Positions 35,705 to 49,169 are shown, counted from the stretch's first letter. The stretch: DNA of 64,000 nucleotides from Sordaria brevicollis (GCA_033439795.1 JAUTDP010000013.1:310001-374000); one strand, 5' to 3'. Translations and numbers: made by a program. Notes: generated by a model not told the origin, from the sequence alone.

Positions 35705-38700
35705 TCACTGCCAAAACTTCTTACCACCACCAATCGGTCCAGCCCCAATGGTAGTCCTCCTATTCTTACCATCAAAGGACCCAAATCCGCTGAGCCTATT
35801 TGCGGCCGTCCCCGAAGCAGAACTACCCTCGTCATCTCCTCCGTTTGGACCACTTCCCTTGCCGAAGCCACCCATCCTTCTAGGCTGAGCATTAGTCAGA
35901 CCGGCGCTACTCCCGCTCTTAGGAGGTGGTGGCATGAGCCCAGTCTCTACCAGCCAGGAGTTATTGGGCCCCAAACTGACCCTCCTAGCTGCCAACCCCG
36001 TTGCCGCCCCGCTGGTTCTAACAGGAGGCGAGCCGGTGATAGTCGGAAGCGGAATCCCTCCCTTTCTAGTGGAGGTTGCTGCCGACTTCTCCAGGCTACT
36101 ACTGCCCCTCCGATGTCTCGAGATGCCGTTAGTGGCGCTGGCTAGTGGACCGCCGCCCATGCCAACGCCCATGCTGCTTCTCCGTCCAGCTCCTCCTAGT
36201 CCCGGGTGTCCGGCGCCTGCACCGATGCTAGCACGGTGGTGAGCGCCCATGCTGGCTCTTCCGTGTAGACTGCCTCCGAAACTGGCTCGGTGACCGCCAA
36301 TACTCGACCTCCCGTGGCCAATACTAGCTCTGTGCGAGACCTTGGCGACACTAGGCCGTGATGCCGCCGCTGGTTTAGGAGTCGACGCTGAGCCGGTGCC
36401 GTTACTGCCAGTTGAAAGGGGCGTCGCACTAGACGCCCTTCGTTTGGCCTTGGCGATCGACGCTGCAGTGCCCGACATCAAGCTAAGCCTGTCGCGACGC
36501 TTCTTCTCCTGCAGGGCCGATCGGAGTTTGAGGGGGTCGATGACTAGGGAGTTATCCGAGTCCGTCGAGCCTCCAGAAGCTGAACGGGGTGAGGTAGAAA
36601 GGCGGCGCGGGATGGCAGAGCCGATGGACAATCGAGAGGATGACTTGCGTATGGCAACCGGCGGCTGGTTCTCGTCGACCTGTTGCCCGGAAGTCACAGC
36701 TGGAGGGGGTGGAAGCTTTTGGTTTCCGTCTTGGTTGACATTGTTCATCGTGTTCGTGGTGGAAATAGCCACACTCGGTGGCTTAACCGAGTAGGAGACC
36801 GGAGAAGAGTAGGCATTAGCTGCTCGACTTACGGGGATGCTCCTTAACGGTTGCGCTGGTTTCTCCTCATCACCTCCATTCTGCTGCGAAGTAGTGGCAT
36901 TGTTGCTGGTGGCCAGGCTCAAGTTAAAAACCGGTGGTGGCTGCGATTGAAGTACTCCATTACCAGTGACAGTCGCCGCCGGAGTTGATCCAGCCATCGA
37001 AGTCCGAGACTTGGACAAGAATCCGGCCTGGAACCTGTTTGGCTTGCCGAGGGATAAGCCTGAAAGATCAGGGATCGATGACAACGCGGGAATGCTGGGT
37101 CCATCGTCCATCTCCACATCCTCGTCGGTATTGTCTCGCTGTGGAGGCGGAGGGCTCTTCATGTCGCTCAAATAACTTGGTGCCGGTGGGCGTACAGGCG
37201 AGATGCCATTTTCAGGCTCACCCGGACTCGAATCCCACTTTTGCGGCGTCTTCTCAAAGTCGGCCAGTGTTCCTTCCTCTGTCTCGTCGTCTCTCCACCG
37301 CACAGAACGTGTCTTCTTTACGGGTGTAAATGTAAACGTTGTGCCGGCCTTCTTGGATGATGCGTAGGCAACCTTTCTGGCCTTCACTGGCGAAAGATGA
37401 GGAACAGTCTCACCCGCCCAAGTCTCCATCGACGCTTCCACGTCCGCTTCCGGCTCTGTCGAAATGTCCATAGCAGTCGAGGTCAAGTTCGAAGCAGAAG
37501 TCGAGATTGTTGGTGCCACTGCCGCGCTTGGGGTAAACGCCGGTTGAGGAATCGTCCTTGCGCCATTAATCGCAGGCGTACCACTCTTTCTCCTAAGTTT
37601 TGGCACACTGAGCCCACCGTTTCTCATTTGATATCCAGCCGTCGAAAGACTTCCATCAGGTTTGACAACCTGCCCAGCTGCCTGAAGCCCTGTCTCCAGT
37701 AACCTGTTGACCATCCCCTTCGCATGCTCCACCGCTTGTCGCACATCCATTCTCAACAACTCCTCGAGGCTTGCCATGATCTCAAACTGCGCCATCAGCA
37801 GCGTCTGCAAAACTGCTGCATCACCAGCCTTATCCTGCTCCACTACTTCATAGTATGCATCGCGCATGAATCCAGTCTTGAGCAACTCGGCCTCGCGCGC
37901 GAGAATGTCCCTTTCGACGTTGCAAGCTTCGCCGTTCCCGCCCATAGCAGGCAACTGCGAAATGCTGTGTTGAAGTGCTGTGTCGATGGCTCGTTCCCAG
38001 TTACACTTTCCCAGACGCTGGTGGATGTGGTTCCTGCTGACCTCGAGCTCGTTGAGGATACCGGTGGCCGTCTTGCGAACAGCGGTCAAAGGAGCAGGCA
38101 TCTCGTCCTCACTTGCGCACCCCCGTGCATCGCAAACGGAGTCAAAGGCTGCAATCCAAGACGACAAGAGACCAATCCTCCGCTCAATAGCACGCTGTTG
38201 CTTCATGAACCCGATCACCTCCATGCGGTCCTTCTCAGCATGTTCGTAGGCGGCGTGCAACCTGGCCAAGCCTTCTCGTACCACGGCATCGCGCTTCTCG
38301 GTCTGCTTCAGGAACTTTGCAAAGAAGACCTTTTCGGCGTCCCGCTGCTGGGCCTTGAGCTCGTTGATGAGTGCCATTTGCTCATCGATCTTGACCAGGA
38401 AGTCCTTGACGTGACGGTTGACGTTAAACACGTTGCGAGTTACCTTTGTCTGGATATTCTTGGCCCGGTTCGCGTACCGCAGCGTGTTCTGCGTCTCGTC
38501 AAAGTGTTCGCTTGACGGGCTCACACACACAATCATGACCGTCTTGCAGTTGCCTCCCAAACTGAACTTGAGCAACCTCGTCAGCTTGCTGTTGCGGTAA
38601 GGGACGTGGTTGTGCTTGCGTGGATCGCAGAGCGCATTGATGCAGCTGCCCAGCGCAAGCAAGGACTTGTTGATGTTGGCGCCCTCCAGCAACCGTTCGC

Positions 38701-39893
38701 CGCGGTTCTTGGTGGCGCTGGCGCGCTCGCTTCCGGCCAAGTCGATGATGGATAGGGTGGCCATGGTATGGGGTTCGTTGACGTCGGCGTTCCGGTCCTT
38801 TTGCGCCACGTTGATTTGCAGGACGGCATGTGAGCGTGACGAGACCGCGTTGGCGGCTGTCGGGGATACGGTGCGGTACTCGTTGCCTTGTACTATCATG
38901 TCCATGACCTCCTGCACATCCTTGGGCTTGTGGCTTGTCAGACCCGCCACGCTCACTCCTTGATTTGAGTCCTCTCGCAGCATCAAGCCTTGCTTGTTGG
39001 TGGCGCTTCCTGGTGGCACGAGCAGGTCCCGGATGGTTTCGTTGTAGATTTCGAGGTAAGAGAGGGTGACCTCTGTATGTTTCTCGCCGCTGCGCTCGTT
39101 AATCTTTTCGAACAGCTCCTGCATGGTGAGGAAGATGATGCCGGGGGACTGAGGTGTTCCGGTAATGGTGTGGGTTTTGCCGCAGCCGGTGGCGCCGTAT
39201 GCGAAAACAGTCGCGTTGTAACCGTCGAGGACACTATCCAAGAGGCCCTTTGTCGTTCCTTCGTATACTTCCACCTGGGAGGCGTTTTCGTCAAATATTC
39301 GGTCGAAGGCAAAGACTTGGTCTTTGACCTTTTTGCCCATGGCCGGCACAACTGATCGGGAGAATTTCTGAATTGGGTTATCTTCTGGAGGATCGAAAAC
39401 ACTGCATATCGGCGGACTTCTTAGCATAATGTCTGTACCAGCTCAAGAGAGGAGAGTCTGGACCTACAGGCATCTATCGTCCACCACCTTGATCACCGGC
39501 CGAATTCCTCTCTGGTTGAGTTTCGGGGTTGGCGCAGCTGCCAGCGACCCGTCTCCCAGGAACACCGTACCCTCATCTCTCCTGACCCTGTATGCCACGA
39601 CATCTGTCAGTCTCGGGTCGTCCAAAATGTCGAGCGCATCATTTGCAGGGTGGCTTGGGCGGTCTTGCTCACAGTTGGGCAGCTTCTCTGATTGTAAATG
39701 GTCGAACACGAACTGTATATGGTAGCAAGAGTTAGTCTTCCGGTCAGAAAGCGTTTTTCTTCCTTTTCAGTCCAAACAACAAAGCTACACACAGAAACTA
39801 ACGAGGAGGCACTGAGTCGACTCCCTCACAGACTAGCGTAAACATACCTGCGACCGTAATGGACGAAGCGTTCGGGTCCGGAAAGCCCGACAT
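35705..39893 (-). CDS. Kinesin-8 (Kip3-type) motor protein
   Basis: Four exons in transcript order, 39893-39848, 39712-39673, 39587-39468 and 39401-35705, give 1300 aa. The three small 5' exons are supported by phase and by protein continuity (MSGFPDPNASSITVA / VRVRPFTIREAAQL / VRRDEGTVFLGDGS / VFDPPEDNP). The N-terminal motor has P-loop GATGCGKT (about 138-145), switch I SSRSH (256-260) and switch II DLAGSE (289-294), followed by a neck and coiled coil (LINELKAQQRDAEKVFFAKF). The insertion RPVIKVVDDRCL and overall order fit kinesin-8, plus-end motors that limit microtubule length and position nuclei and spindles. The C-terminal half is disordered, rich in Ser, Pro and basic residues, with repeated RASxG motifs near 36190-36345. 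No lesion is seen. Confidence 0.92.
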
Positions 39894-41217
39894 CTTGAAG
39901 GGGATTTCTTAGTTTCGCCCTTCCACCTGTCTCTTGTCTGTTACTTTCCGTAGCCGGACCGGTCCACCTCTTTCTCCTTCTTTGGGCCAGCGTTTCGAGA
40001 CGTTAGGCAGGCACCTGGCGTTCGTTTCTTTCGGGTAATCGTTCCAAAGCGAAGAAGACAAAGGGCCGTTGGAGTATCTCGTTGTAATCGTATGCTACGT
40101 AAAGTCGGCTGGCAAGAATGTCGTCGCAAACAGATCCCGTAAATCCTGTTTTTCGCCCGAGAAGGAACGAGAGCTTTACAGGTAAGGTAGTGATTTTTCT
40201 TTTGGTCGTCGTGTAGAGGTCGTTTTCGTAATTCAGTTCGTCGTGCCGTTGCTATGCACTCGCAAAATGTGGGTTTTCTCTTTTTTTCGTCGTGATATGT
40301 CGTGGTACGATATGTTCGTTGTAGTAGGTCTTCGTCGTTAAAGTCCAGTTCCTCCAAAGTTGTGAGTGATGTTGATGTGTGTGATGCTGGGTTCGTCCAA
40401 AGTAAATAAATAAAAAAAAAGAAGTAAAGAACAAAACAATCGAATGCGACCCGCCGGTGTGATGCTGCAAGATGAGAAAACGCAAGGGAGAGAGGTGCGA
40501 AGAGAAAGAAACAAGCTGAGCGTCGTTATTGAGAAAAATAGTTCCTTTGCACTTGGGCTTTTCGCGAAAAAGAAGGGAAGAATGGGGGAAGAATGGTCAG
40601 GTCCAGCCAGGTCACTGTCATCAATTCCATTCCATGCTTTCCAGCGCGCCGGGCTCCAAGGGAAGTGGAAGTGGAAAGCGTGTTTATCGGGCCCCGCTGG
40701 TTGCTGCAACAACGATTTGCTGATGTGGCAGGTGCCCCACTTTGAAAGCGAGTCCCTGCCTGCCGCACTGCCCGTTGAAACAGGCACGATGGGCTGCGTT
40801 ATCGCTTATCACTCGCTAACATTTGTTTCACCACAGCGCTGCAGCTGCAGCAAGCGTAGAACAAGTGGCTGACAGGTGGGATGGAAGAGCAATGGTGCTG
40901 CTTCTGCAGGGCATCAACACCGACTGGAAACATCACCATGCATCTCGTCGATTGATTGACCTGCATCCATCTCGATTCCCATCTGCGCACGTGGCATCCG
41001 TCCACAAGTTGTGGCGTCAATGTCTCCAATCTTCTCTTCGACCTCAATTCACGGCATGAACACTAGCGAGACAGTCTACCTAGGTACCATCACATTGAAG
41101 CAGACTCACTCGTGCGCTCATAAAAGTCATTGTCATCATTAAGAACTATGTACTAGAAGCCTTATAGGACTTCCATTTTCATATCCCATCAGTTCATCTC
41201 ACATCACGCACATCAGG
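39894..41217. other. Kinesin-8 promoter/leader and GH115 3' side
   Basis: No gene is recognised. A CTACCTAGGTACCATC motif lies at about 41077. Open frames on both strands are short and without domains. Confidence 0.4.
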
Positions 41218-44200
41218 TTACGCCGCGGTCGCAGCATCAACCAACAACGCCGCCCGCTTACCACCCTTTCCAGGCTTCTTCTTCTCGTACAACCCACCGA
41301 GTGTATCAACCTCGGCCAAAAAGCTAGTCTGGTTATACTTTCCCACCTGGTCCCTTCCAACCATGAAGCTCTCAGGCGGACCAAAGAAGCTCTTGCGAAC
41401 GCCACCCATATCGACAATGATCTTCTGGACAATGATGCCCGGCATAAGCGCCTGGAAGCGGAGCTTGTACGCGCCCTCCTGTGGGACGGAGTGGGTGCTA
41501 GTCGAATAATTGCCGACGGTACCCCACGCGCTGTCGGCGACGGCGTAGCCCCAGCCGTCGGGCAGGTTGGTGCCGACCGTGGGACCAACGGGACGGACCA
41601 TCTTGGGCTGAGAAGGAGCGGAGGATCCGGCGGGATAGAGTGAGACAGCGTACTCCAGCGGAGTCCACTCGCCGAGATAGTTGAGAACCGGGGAGATGAG
41701 GACGGTTACGTTGGCCTTGGTGTGGTTACTGAAGAAGTAAAGGTCGTACTCCAGCGCGGGCGCTTCCTCGACCGTGAGCTTCTCCGTGTTCAGGGGCACG
41801 AGACCGACGCCGCTGCCGCTACGACCGTACTTGTTCAGCGTGTGGTACGTAACCTTGTCGTTGAGCTTGGTCTTTTGTTTGGGCGGGACGATGGCAGAGT
41901 AGTGCGCGCCCGTGATGGCGATGTGTCCGTCGGACTCGACGAAGCCCTTGGTGAAGTTGGATGGCACGGAGCGGATCTGGACCGGGACCTGGACCTTAGG
42001 CTCGGCGTAGCCATTACGGTCAAGTCCGCGGCAGGAGTTGGTGATGTTGATGTTGACGGTGCTGGAGAAGGGAGCCTTGGGTGCCTTGGACCAGTCGATC
42101 GAGACCTGGACACGAGTGTCCGAACCCTTGGGTCCAACTGTGCCATTGTACTGCGACAGCTTGACCCACGGTTGCCATGGAGCCGCCTTCCATTCGCAGT
42201 CCTTGGTACCACGAGAGAAGACATCGAAGTAGCGGGTGGCCGGGCCATAGGGATCCATGGGTGGGAGCGCGAGGTTGTTACCGCTGTTGGCGTGGTACTT
42301 GTCGTCACCCTGGACAGTCGCGTTCGAACCCTCGACACCGACACCAACGTGGCCAGCCAGCGAAACAAAGTGCGTCTGGACGTACACCATGGCAGGCAAG
42401 GTGTTTCTCATGGGCTGCTGCCAGTAGCCATCATAACCAAGATGAGTTTCTGCCAATTGGTTAGCGTATGCCGACGAAATCATATCGACGAAAAGAAGGT
42501 TGACTTACGATCCATAAAGTGTCTCCACTTGCCGTCGAGCAACGCATCCCAGCGCTCCTGCAACTGCCAGTCCTCATCAGACGCCGCCAAAACCTGGTTG
42601 ATCACCTCGTTGGCAGAGTTACGCTTCTGGCCGGAATACAACATGTTCTTCGCGCCACCCGCGTAGATTCTGTGGACAATCTCACCACCAATGGCAGGGT
42701 GGAGGATCATCTCGAAGAAGGCAGGCTTGTAAACCTCGTCAAGCTTGTCATAGACAGCTTGGGTTTGGGCACGGAGCTCGGCCCACTGCTGTAGAACGGC
42801 GTCGGCCTCGTTGTAGTTGATGACCGAGTACGTCTGGGGTTCGACCAGCTCAAACTTGCGTCTGCTGGCGTACATGCCATACTTGATCATGATGTCGGCA
42901 ATCTCCTCGGCATACTTGGGGCCGAACTCGCGGGCAGCCCAAGTCTTGGCCCATTCCTCGGTGCTGTCCATGCCCCATCTCTTCATGTCATAGCCCAGGT
43001 CGAACCAGTGGTTAATGGGGATCTCGTGAGCCTTCATGTCACCGACGTTGACGATCCAGATTCTGTCAGCACCACGAGCATACGTCATGTGCATCTGCTC
43101 TGTTGTCTTGGAGAGCTGCACAGTGTTGATCCACTTGTAGTTACGCGGGTCGCCGACATAGTCAAAGTGGTAGTAAACACCGGCACCTCCAGCACGAGAG
43201 GTCTCGTTGAGCAGCGGAAGTCTGCGGACGTGACCCCAGTTATCGTCGGCCCACAGCAGGGTGATATCATCAGGAACCTCGAGGCCGGCGAAGAGGTAGG
43301 TCATGACCTCCTTATACAAGCACCACGCCTGCGGAACGGTGGTCACATCGGATACACCCAAGCCCTCAGCCAGGATCTCACGCTGGTTGTGGACCAAGGT
43401 GGTCAGCATCTCAACAATGTGGTCAACACCAAGACCCTCAATGGCGGTGTCACCGGTGCCACGCATGCCCATTGTCCACAGACTATTGCGCGCATAGGGC
43501 TTCGCTCTTTGGACACCGTAACGGAAGTAGTCATCGATGGTCTCATTGTTGAGGTTGTACGCCCACGGACCCTCGTAGAAATGACCGAACTCGTTCTGCG
43601 CACGCATCATGGGCTCAGTATGCGAAGTGCCAAGGACAATCTCGAAAGCGTCAGCAAAAGGCTGGTTGCCCGGGTCATCAACCTCGAACATGGTTCCCCA
43701 TAGAGCGGGCCAGAGGTAATTGGCACGCAGACGAAGCAGGACCTCAAAGATGAGGCCATAGAAGGCAGGCCCGTATCCGGCGCCATAAGGAGTTCTCTCC
43801 CAGTGCTCCTCGACCCAGTTGGTCAAGGCTGGCTGCTCGTCGTTAAGGAAGAAGCCCCTGTACTTGACTGACGGCGGGCCCTGGACCTTCTTCCTGTTGA
43901 GGGCATAGATGTTCTTGTTTTGCCTGGTCGGAACGTCGGCCCAGAAATACCACGGGCTAACGCCAATTTGCTCGCTCACGTCGTAGATTCCGAAGATGGT
44001 TCCACGAGGGTCACTTCCGGCAATGACCAGCGCTGAAGAGCAGCCCTGGAAGGGGTTCTTGATCACCTGGCTGGTGAAAGATTCCCATTTGCCCTTGGTA
44101 GCAGAGACGTCGAGCTTCTTGGAGGCGATGAGGCTGTCGATAATCTCGGAGTGTCCGATGGTGCCGGCAATGATGACGGTATCGGACGGGGAAGGGTCGG

Positions 44201-44622
44201 AGTAAGCAGGTCCGGTGAAGTTTGCGACTCCAGTGGTGCTATACTGTTTGGGTGTCAGCCAACTGTTGACCTAAGCTATTCGGGCTCTTTTATGCTCGCA
44301 GGTAGGTCCTTACATGAGTATTGTTTATGTTATTAACCGGGTTGTAGGTGTAAACTGCCGGAGCGGCACCTTTCTCGCCATTGGAAAGGGTATAGTTCGT
44401 GCCAGTGACGCGGCCAAAGTCAATAGCGAGATCGCCAGCGGCGCGGATGACACCCCAGTACTCGTTCTTGGCCACACGGATTTGACCTTTGGAGATCTTT
44501 CCGCCGGCAATCTGGAGAGCACCCGGAGCTTTGTCGAAAGAGATGATGGGCTCCTGGCCTAGGGCCGAGACCACGGAGGTGAAGGCGAGCCATAAGGCCC
44601 CCTTGGCGCCCGTAAGGAGCAT
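41218..44622 (-). CDS. Secreted GH115 xylan alpha-1,2-glucuronidase
   Basis: Three exons in transcript order, 44622-44314, 44243-42509 and 42449-41218, give 1091 aa; introns are 70 and 59 nt with GTAAGG/GTAAGT donors and GCTGAC/GCTAAC branches. GH115 enzymes remove (4-O-methyl)glucuronic acid side chains from xylan. Residues 1-22 form a signal peptide (MLLTGAKGALWLAFTSVVSA) with no membrane anchor, so it is secreted. Family features seen include DPRGTIFGIYDVSEQIGVSP, WYFWADVP, KYRGFFLNDEQPALTNW, PALWGTMFEVDDP, LLWADDNWGHVRRLP, GAGVYYHFDYVGDPRNYKW and QMHMTYARGADRIWIVNVGD. A beta-rich C-terminal domain carries several N-glycosylation sequons (NVT, NYS, NQT). It is likely induced with plant cell-wall enzymes, but no site is assigned. 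Confidence 0.92.
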
Positions 44623-47438
44623 TGTGAGGAGGACTTAACGGCACGCTATACCCAAGCTATACAGCAGCGACTGTATGAGGAGATGGATGCGACGAGCGAT
44701 TGAGAGAGCTCGTCTATCCGGCAACGGCGAGGACAAGACGGTGAGGAGACATCGACTCTCACAGATCAACGGGGAAGGCATCGGCATAATATACCGAAGC
44801 GCCGGGCACTCATAAAGGCCGAGGCGGTCCCTCATGCCCCGGTGACGGCATGGCGCTGCTTCCCTTCACCAGGTTGGTGGATAAATAAATTAACCACAAA
44901 AATAAACCGTTGGATAGGTCACATTCGCTCTTCCGGAAGGTCGTCGTTGATCCTGTTGACGTGGTTCGCTTCCTCCACGAGAGGCTAGTAAAATGGGAAA
45001 ATACCACCTCGTCAACGCTACCGCATCCCAGGAACCAAGTTGGAGATCGATGAGGCGGATCGCTTCTGGTACAGCGGATAAAAAGAAGCTTGGGGGACGG
45101 AAGAGAGGCGAGCGAGGTTGGGGATTTGGGGAAGCAGCTTCTTTCTCTTTCATGATTGGTCCGATGAGCCCTTTGGCGAAAGGACATTGTCCCGCATCTT
45201 CCGGACATAACCCGCAGTGCCGTGTGGAAGAGTAAATCCTGTGAAGTCTTTTTTTTTCAAGGCTTGCAACACCGTTGAGAATCGTGTAACAGCACGACCC
45301 TTATGACTATGGCTGATCAAGAACAAGCCAAAGGGAATAATTCTTTCCATCATGGTAGGTTCAACAGAAAGCTTGAAGGATGCTCGAGTTCACCGCTCTT
45401 GGAACTGGACTTGAAGTCATCCACAGGAGAAGCCGAAGCGACGTCGTGTTGAAGAAGGACGAACGATGGAGACCGGGGTATCGAAACGACCGAAAAGTTG
45501 GGGAAAAAGCGGGCTTAGCGATCCTCCAGATGGAATGGTATTGCGGGGAAGCGGAGAGAGTGGGACTTTTTCTTTTTATCCGGGGAACCATTTATGTCTT
45601 GGCGTTCATCAACGCTGACCTTGACCCCGGGCTCGAGTTCGTTTCCCGGGAAACTTGCTTGTTGATCTTGTAATGGGCTTGCGGAAGGGTCAAGTTACCT
45701 AACCTCAAGTTTTCGGGTAAGTGGGCGGGATATCGGATGACCGTGGTCGTAACTTGACACAAAGAAAACGATGTATGTGCCTTGTCCGGGCATAAGCGGC
45801 GTCAGATTTGGGACATTGGATAGTTGAAGGTGTTCTCCTCTACGGTAGACCTCGAGATTGTTGCAGTTGGGGCTGTTGTCGTGGGAAACGAATTCCTCGA
45901 AATCTGGAAGATCCTCTAATATCTTGATTTAGTATTGAGTTCGACCGTTCACACGTCGTCGGTATCCAAGCTGTCGGGTTGGCAAGAAAGGGCAGAGATC
46001 ATCGGTGCCCATCCGTTGTGTCCCCTCAAGCGCAACCCTCCACCTCCCTCTCCTAGCCTCCTCCATTGAGGGAGTGAGGGAGAGCGGGCGTTAATCTACT
46101 TCCCTGCTATGAGCCTGTTAGCTGACTGGGCAGAAATCAAAAGGTGATTGTTGATGGAACCTGGAGGCCAGTGTAATGGTGGGTTGATGCGCTGCAGCGC
46201 GCCTCTCCATTGTGCCATGCTGCGGCCGAACACGTTGTGAGGTTCTTATGGAACGGGGCTGATGCAGGTACGGTGGGATAGATTAATTGCGTCAATAGCG
46301 GCATCATGCCGGCGCGTGGTTCCGTCAGGACGTTTCCGCATCTCGGTGGTGATGGTGATGCCGACGATGAAGAAAACGGGAACTACCTAGATAATAATCC
46401 ATCCAGTCCAAAGAGGTAAAGCAGAACTTCTCTGCGTGGATCGCAAAAAAGGTGAGATAAATGCCAAGGAAAGCACGGCCAGAACACACCATCGTACTTT
46501 CCTTCATAATAACATCAAACAGACATTTGCCTCGCGTCCGCTCTTTCCACCATTAACCACCTGCCATCTTCCCAACCATTTCACCTTCTTTGGAGGAAGG
46601 GGCAACACTCGGTTACAAAAGAGGAAAGAAAAACCAACAAGAAAAGCAAAGGGAAAAAAGAAGAGGAAAAGTAATAGAGGAAAAAATGAGGCGAAAAGAG
46701 GAGAGAACCCCGGAAGAAGAGTATGTTATGTCCCCTGTTAAGAAAAGACACCGGATGTGTACTAGACATACGCTAGAGGCATAGACAAAGGAAACTTAGA
46801 AGTAAGTAGTGCAATCCCATACTGATTTGGCTGTTACCTTGGGATCTCGGGTCAACTTCATCAGGCTTTTCCACTTCTAATGTTGCGTCTCGTTACACAG
46901 TTAAAGCACAACATGACCTTGAATATCCCATTCAAGGAACTTGAAATGCGTTTTTGGACCTTGTGAATCTATTTCTAAGCAACCATTTCCCGTTTCATTG
47001 ACTTCCAGGACAACTACCATAGGTGCGGTAATATTAAGAGTGCTGAGGGTAACAAGGTAAATAAATCAAAAATCAGCATCGAACTGTGCAGAAGTGTGAG
47101 TGTCTCAAATATGAACATGTCGAACAAGTCACGGTAACTTTGTCCAAGGATACTTCCTATTTTCGGCTTTAGATGTGGTCTTCAAATCTCATGTAAGTCC
47201 TAGTGGGAGAAGGAACTGCTCTGGATATCTCTACAAAAACATGTCATGTCCAGCATGACCAAGTTCAAAGTCTCGAAATGCATCGCAGCAAACTCCTGAA
47301 TCTCTAGTGTAGGTAGCTCGCCAGGAACCCTAACGCCATGCTCGCCAGCCAGTACCAAACTCCGCCTAAAAGCAGATAGAACGAGTAATGCAAGGAAGCA
47401 GAAGCCATGGATATCAAAAAGTCACACTTGGTATCCCT
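44623..47438. other. Large intergenic region upstream of the GH115 gene
   Basis: About 2.8 kb without a supported gene. The proximal part is the GH115 promoter; the rest up to the 3' end of the transaldolase-like gene has only short frames. A small inverted sequence CTCCATTGAGGGAG lies near 46060-46080, and a purine-rich A/G tract at about 46610-46700. Confidence 0.4.
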
Positions 47439-48739
47439 TCACAAACCCCTCGCAGCCTTCTTCCCCGTCAAATCCCACTTCCTCACCAGCTTCTCAATCT
47501 CCTCCTGCATATCACAAAAGATGCCAATCGCTTGCCCCAACTTTCTCTCACTCTCGCCCGCCTCGGCCCTCGTGAAAGCCAGCCGCCACTGACTTTGGTC
47601 TCTAATTAAGTCCTTCAACCTCGCCACATCACCATTCGGACCCGTAATCGCCGCCGCGGCGCCCACCGTGCCTGCACCAGGCCATCCCGCCGCGGGCGTC
47701 GCCTCTAGCTCCGTCAGCAGCGGCGGGCTCACAGTGATATGCTTCACCGCTCCGGCCAACCTCATGACCTCCTCCACGCTCGTCAGACTGGCAGCCATCA
47801 CCTGCGTCTGGGTTTGCAAGTTCAGAGAACCGTGGGCGGATTCGGCTGCCGAAGCGGAAGACGCGGCCTCGTCGCAGTAGCGCTGCGCGGCGCCGCAGAA
47901 GAGGGCGGCCCGGTCCTTGTTGGCGTCCGTGTAGGTGGCGTCGAAGTGCACGCGCAGCTCGTTGACGTAGGGCGCTATGTACCGGCAGCCGGCGTCGACG
48001 GCGAGGGCGACTTGCTCCATGCTGAAGACGATGGTGGCTAGCGTGGCAATGGAGTGCCGGTTTTCGAGCTCGCGGCAGGCTTGGAGACCTTCCCAGGTGG
48101 CGGGAATCTTGATGCAGACGCGGGAGGTGTCGAAGTCGGGGGAGAGGTGTTTGACGTGGGCGATAATTCCTGAGGATGAGTTAGTAGGTGTCGGGACCAC
48201 TGAGATATGGGTAGGTATGCGTACTCTGAGCATTCTTGACAGTTTTCTCGGTGGAATAACACCACTTGGGATTGGTCTGGATATGAATGAAGCCGTTCAG
48301 GTGAGGAATGAAGCGTAGAGCTAGGCCGACGGCCAACAGCTCGGCCGCAAGCTCTTCTACCGTGGCATCGGTTTGATTTCCAAACATCCAGTGGGCGATG
48401 GGAATGATCTGGTCGATGAGACTTTGGTAGATGAGCTTTCCATTGACGTCGGTTTTGATGATTTCGCCATAAACAATGGCCTGTCTAATGTTAGTGTTCC
48501 TGCATTCAAGTTCGACTCTTGGTAACGCTAGGATTGGTGGGAATCGATGCACTTGGCAACATAGACGTACCTGATTCGATGTGCAATCCGCAAAAGGACC
48601 ATATATGCGGGCGACTATCCCGGGGTGTTAGTGTATTTGACAGAGAAAGACTTGAGCGTGTTGCCTAGGTACCATGGGCGTCGAGTGTGTCACAGTCGAC
48701 AGTGGTCAAGCCACGGAGTTGATTCAGAAGCGAAGCCAT
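47439..48739 (-). CDS. Transaldolase-family protein (divergent fungal type)
   Basis: Four exons in transcript order, 48739-48673, 48614-48571, 48480-48225 and 48169-47439, give 365 aa with all phases matched; introns are 55-90 nt. Transaldolases move a dihydroxyacetone unit between sugar phosphates through a Lys Schiff base. Candidates are Lys143 in RVCIKIPATWEG, the acidic TTVDCDTLD near residues 12-20, and DCTSNQAIVYGEI, which stands where classical enzymes have DATTNPSL. The downstream order fits the TIM barrel: STEKTV, then TLATIVFSMEQVALAVDAGC and YIAPYVNEL, then a later barrel strand, HITVSPPLLTEL. The replaced DATTNP motif means substrate use may differ from housekeeping transaldolase, which should be encoded elsewhere. 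Confidence 0.8.
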
Positions 48740-49169
48740 CGTGATTGGTCACTGTCGTCGTACAGCTTAGATGTTTGGGTTCGGGAAGGTATATGCAGGG
48801 AAAATGGACAGCGATGGACCGTGTAGGATATGTAAAATGGCAAGAACGGTATAAATGTATAGAGAAGAATGGGAATGTGAGGTGGAATTCTAGTTTTGCA
48901 AGGCCCTGAATTGCATGTTGATCTCCCACCGCCCGTTCAGGGACCGTTTGTCCAAGGGCTGGGCGATGACGACATAGGCCGATCTATCGCCGGGTAGGGC
49001 GCCCGCTAGTACCGTTTGGTGTTTCATCTTAACCACGGGGTAAGCCAACAAAAGAGGGGTCCTCAGGGTCCAAATGAGATGAAAGAAAACAATAAAGTTG
49101 ACAAACCTAACCATCAAAAAGAAAGAGAAGCAAGATAGGAAGAAAAATGGCCAAAAAAAGATATTGAGA
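48740..49169. other. Promoter of the transaldolase-like gene
   Basis: No gene is recognised. An A-run at 49153-49159 provides the T-tract for termination of the minus-strand tRNA-Glu. Confidence 0.45.

Noticed and set aside
42177..43703. Plus-strand long frames over the GH115 gene
   Set aside because: Complement of strongly supported GH115 exons with no domain of their own.
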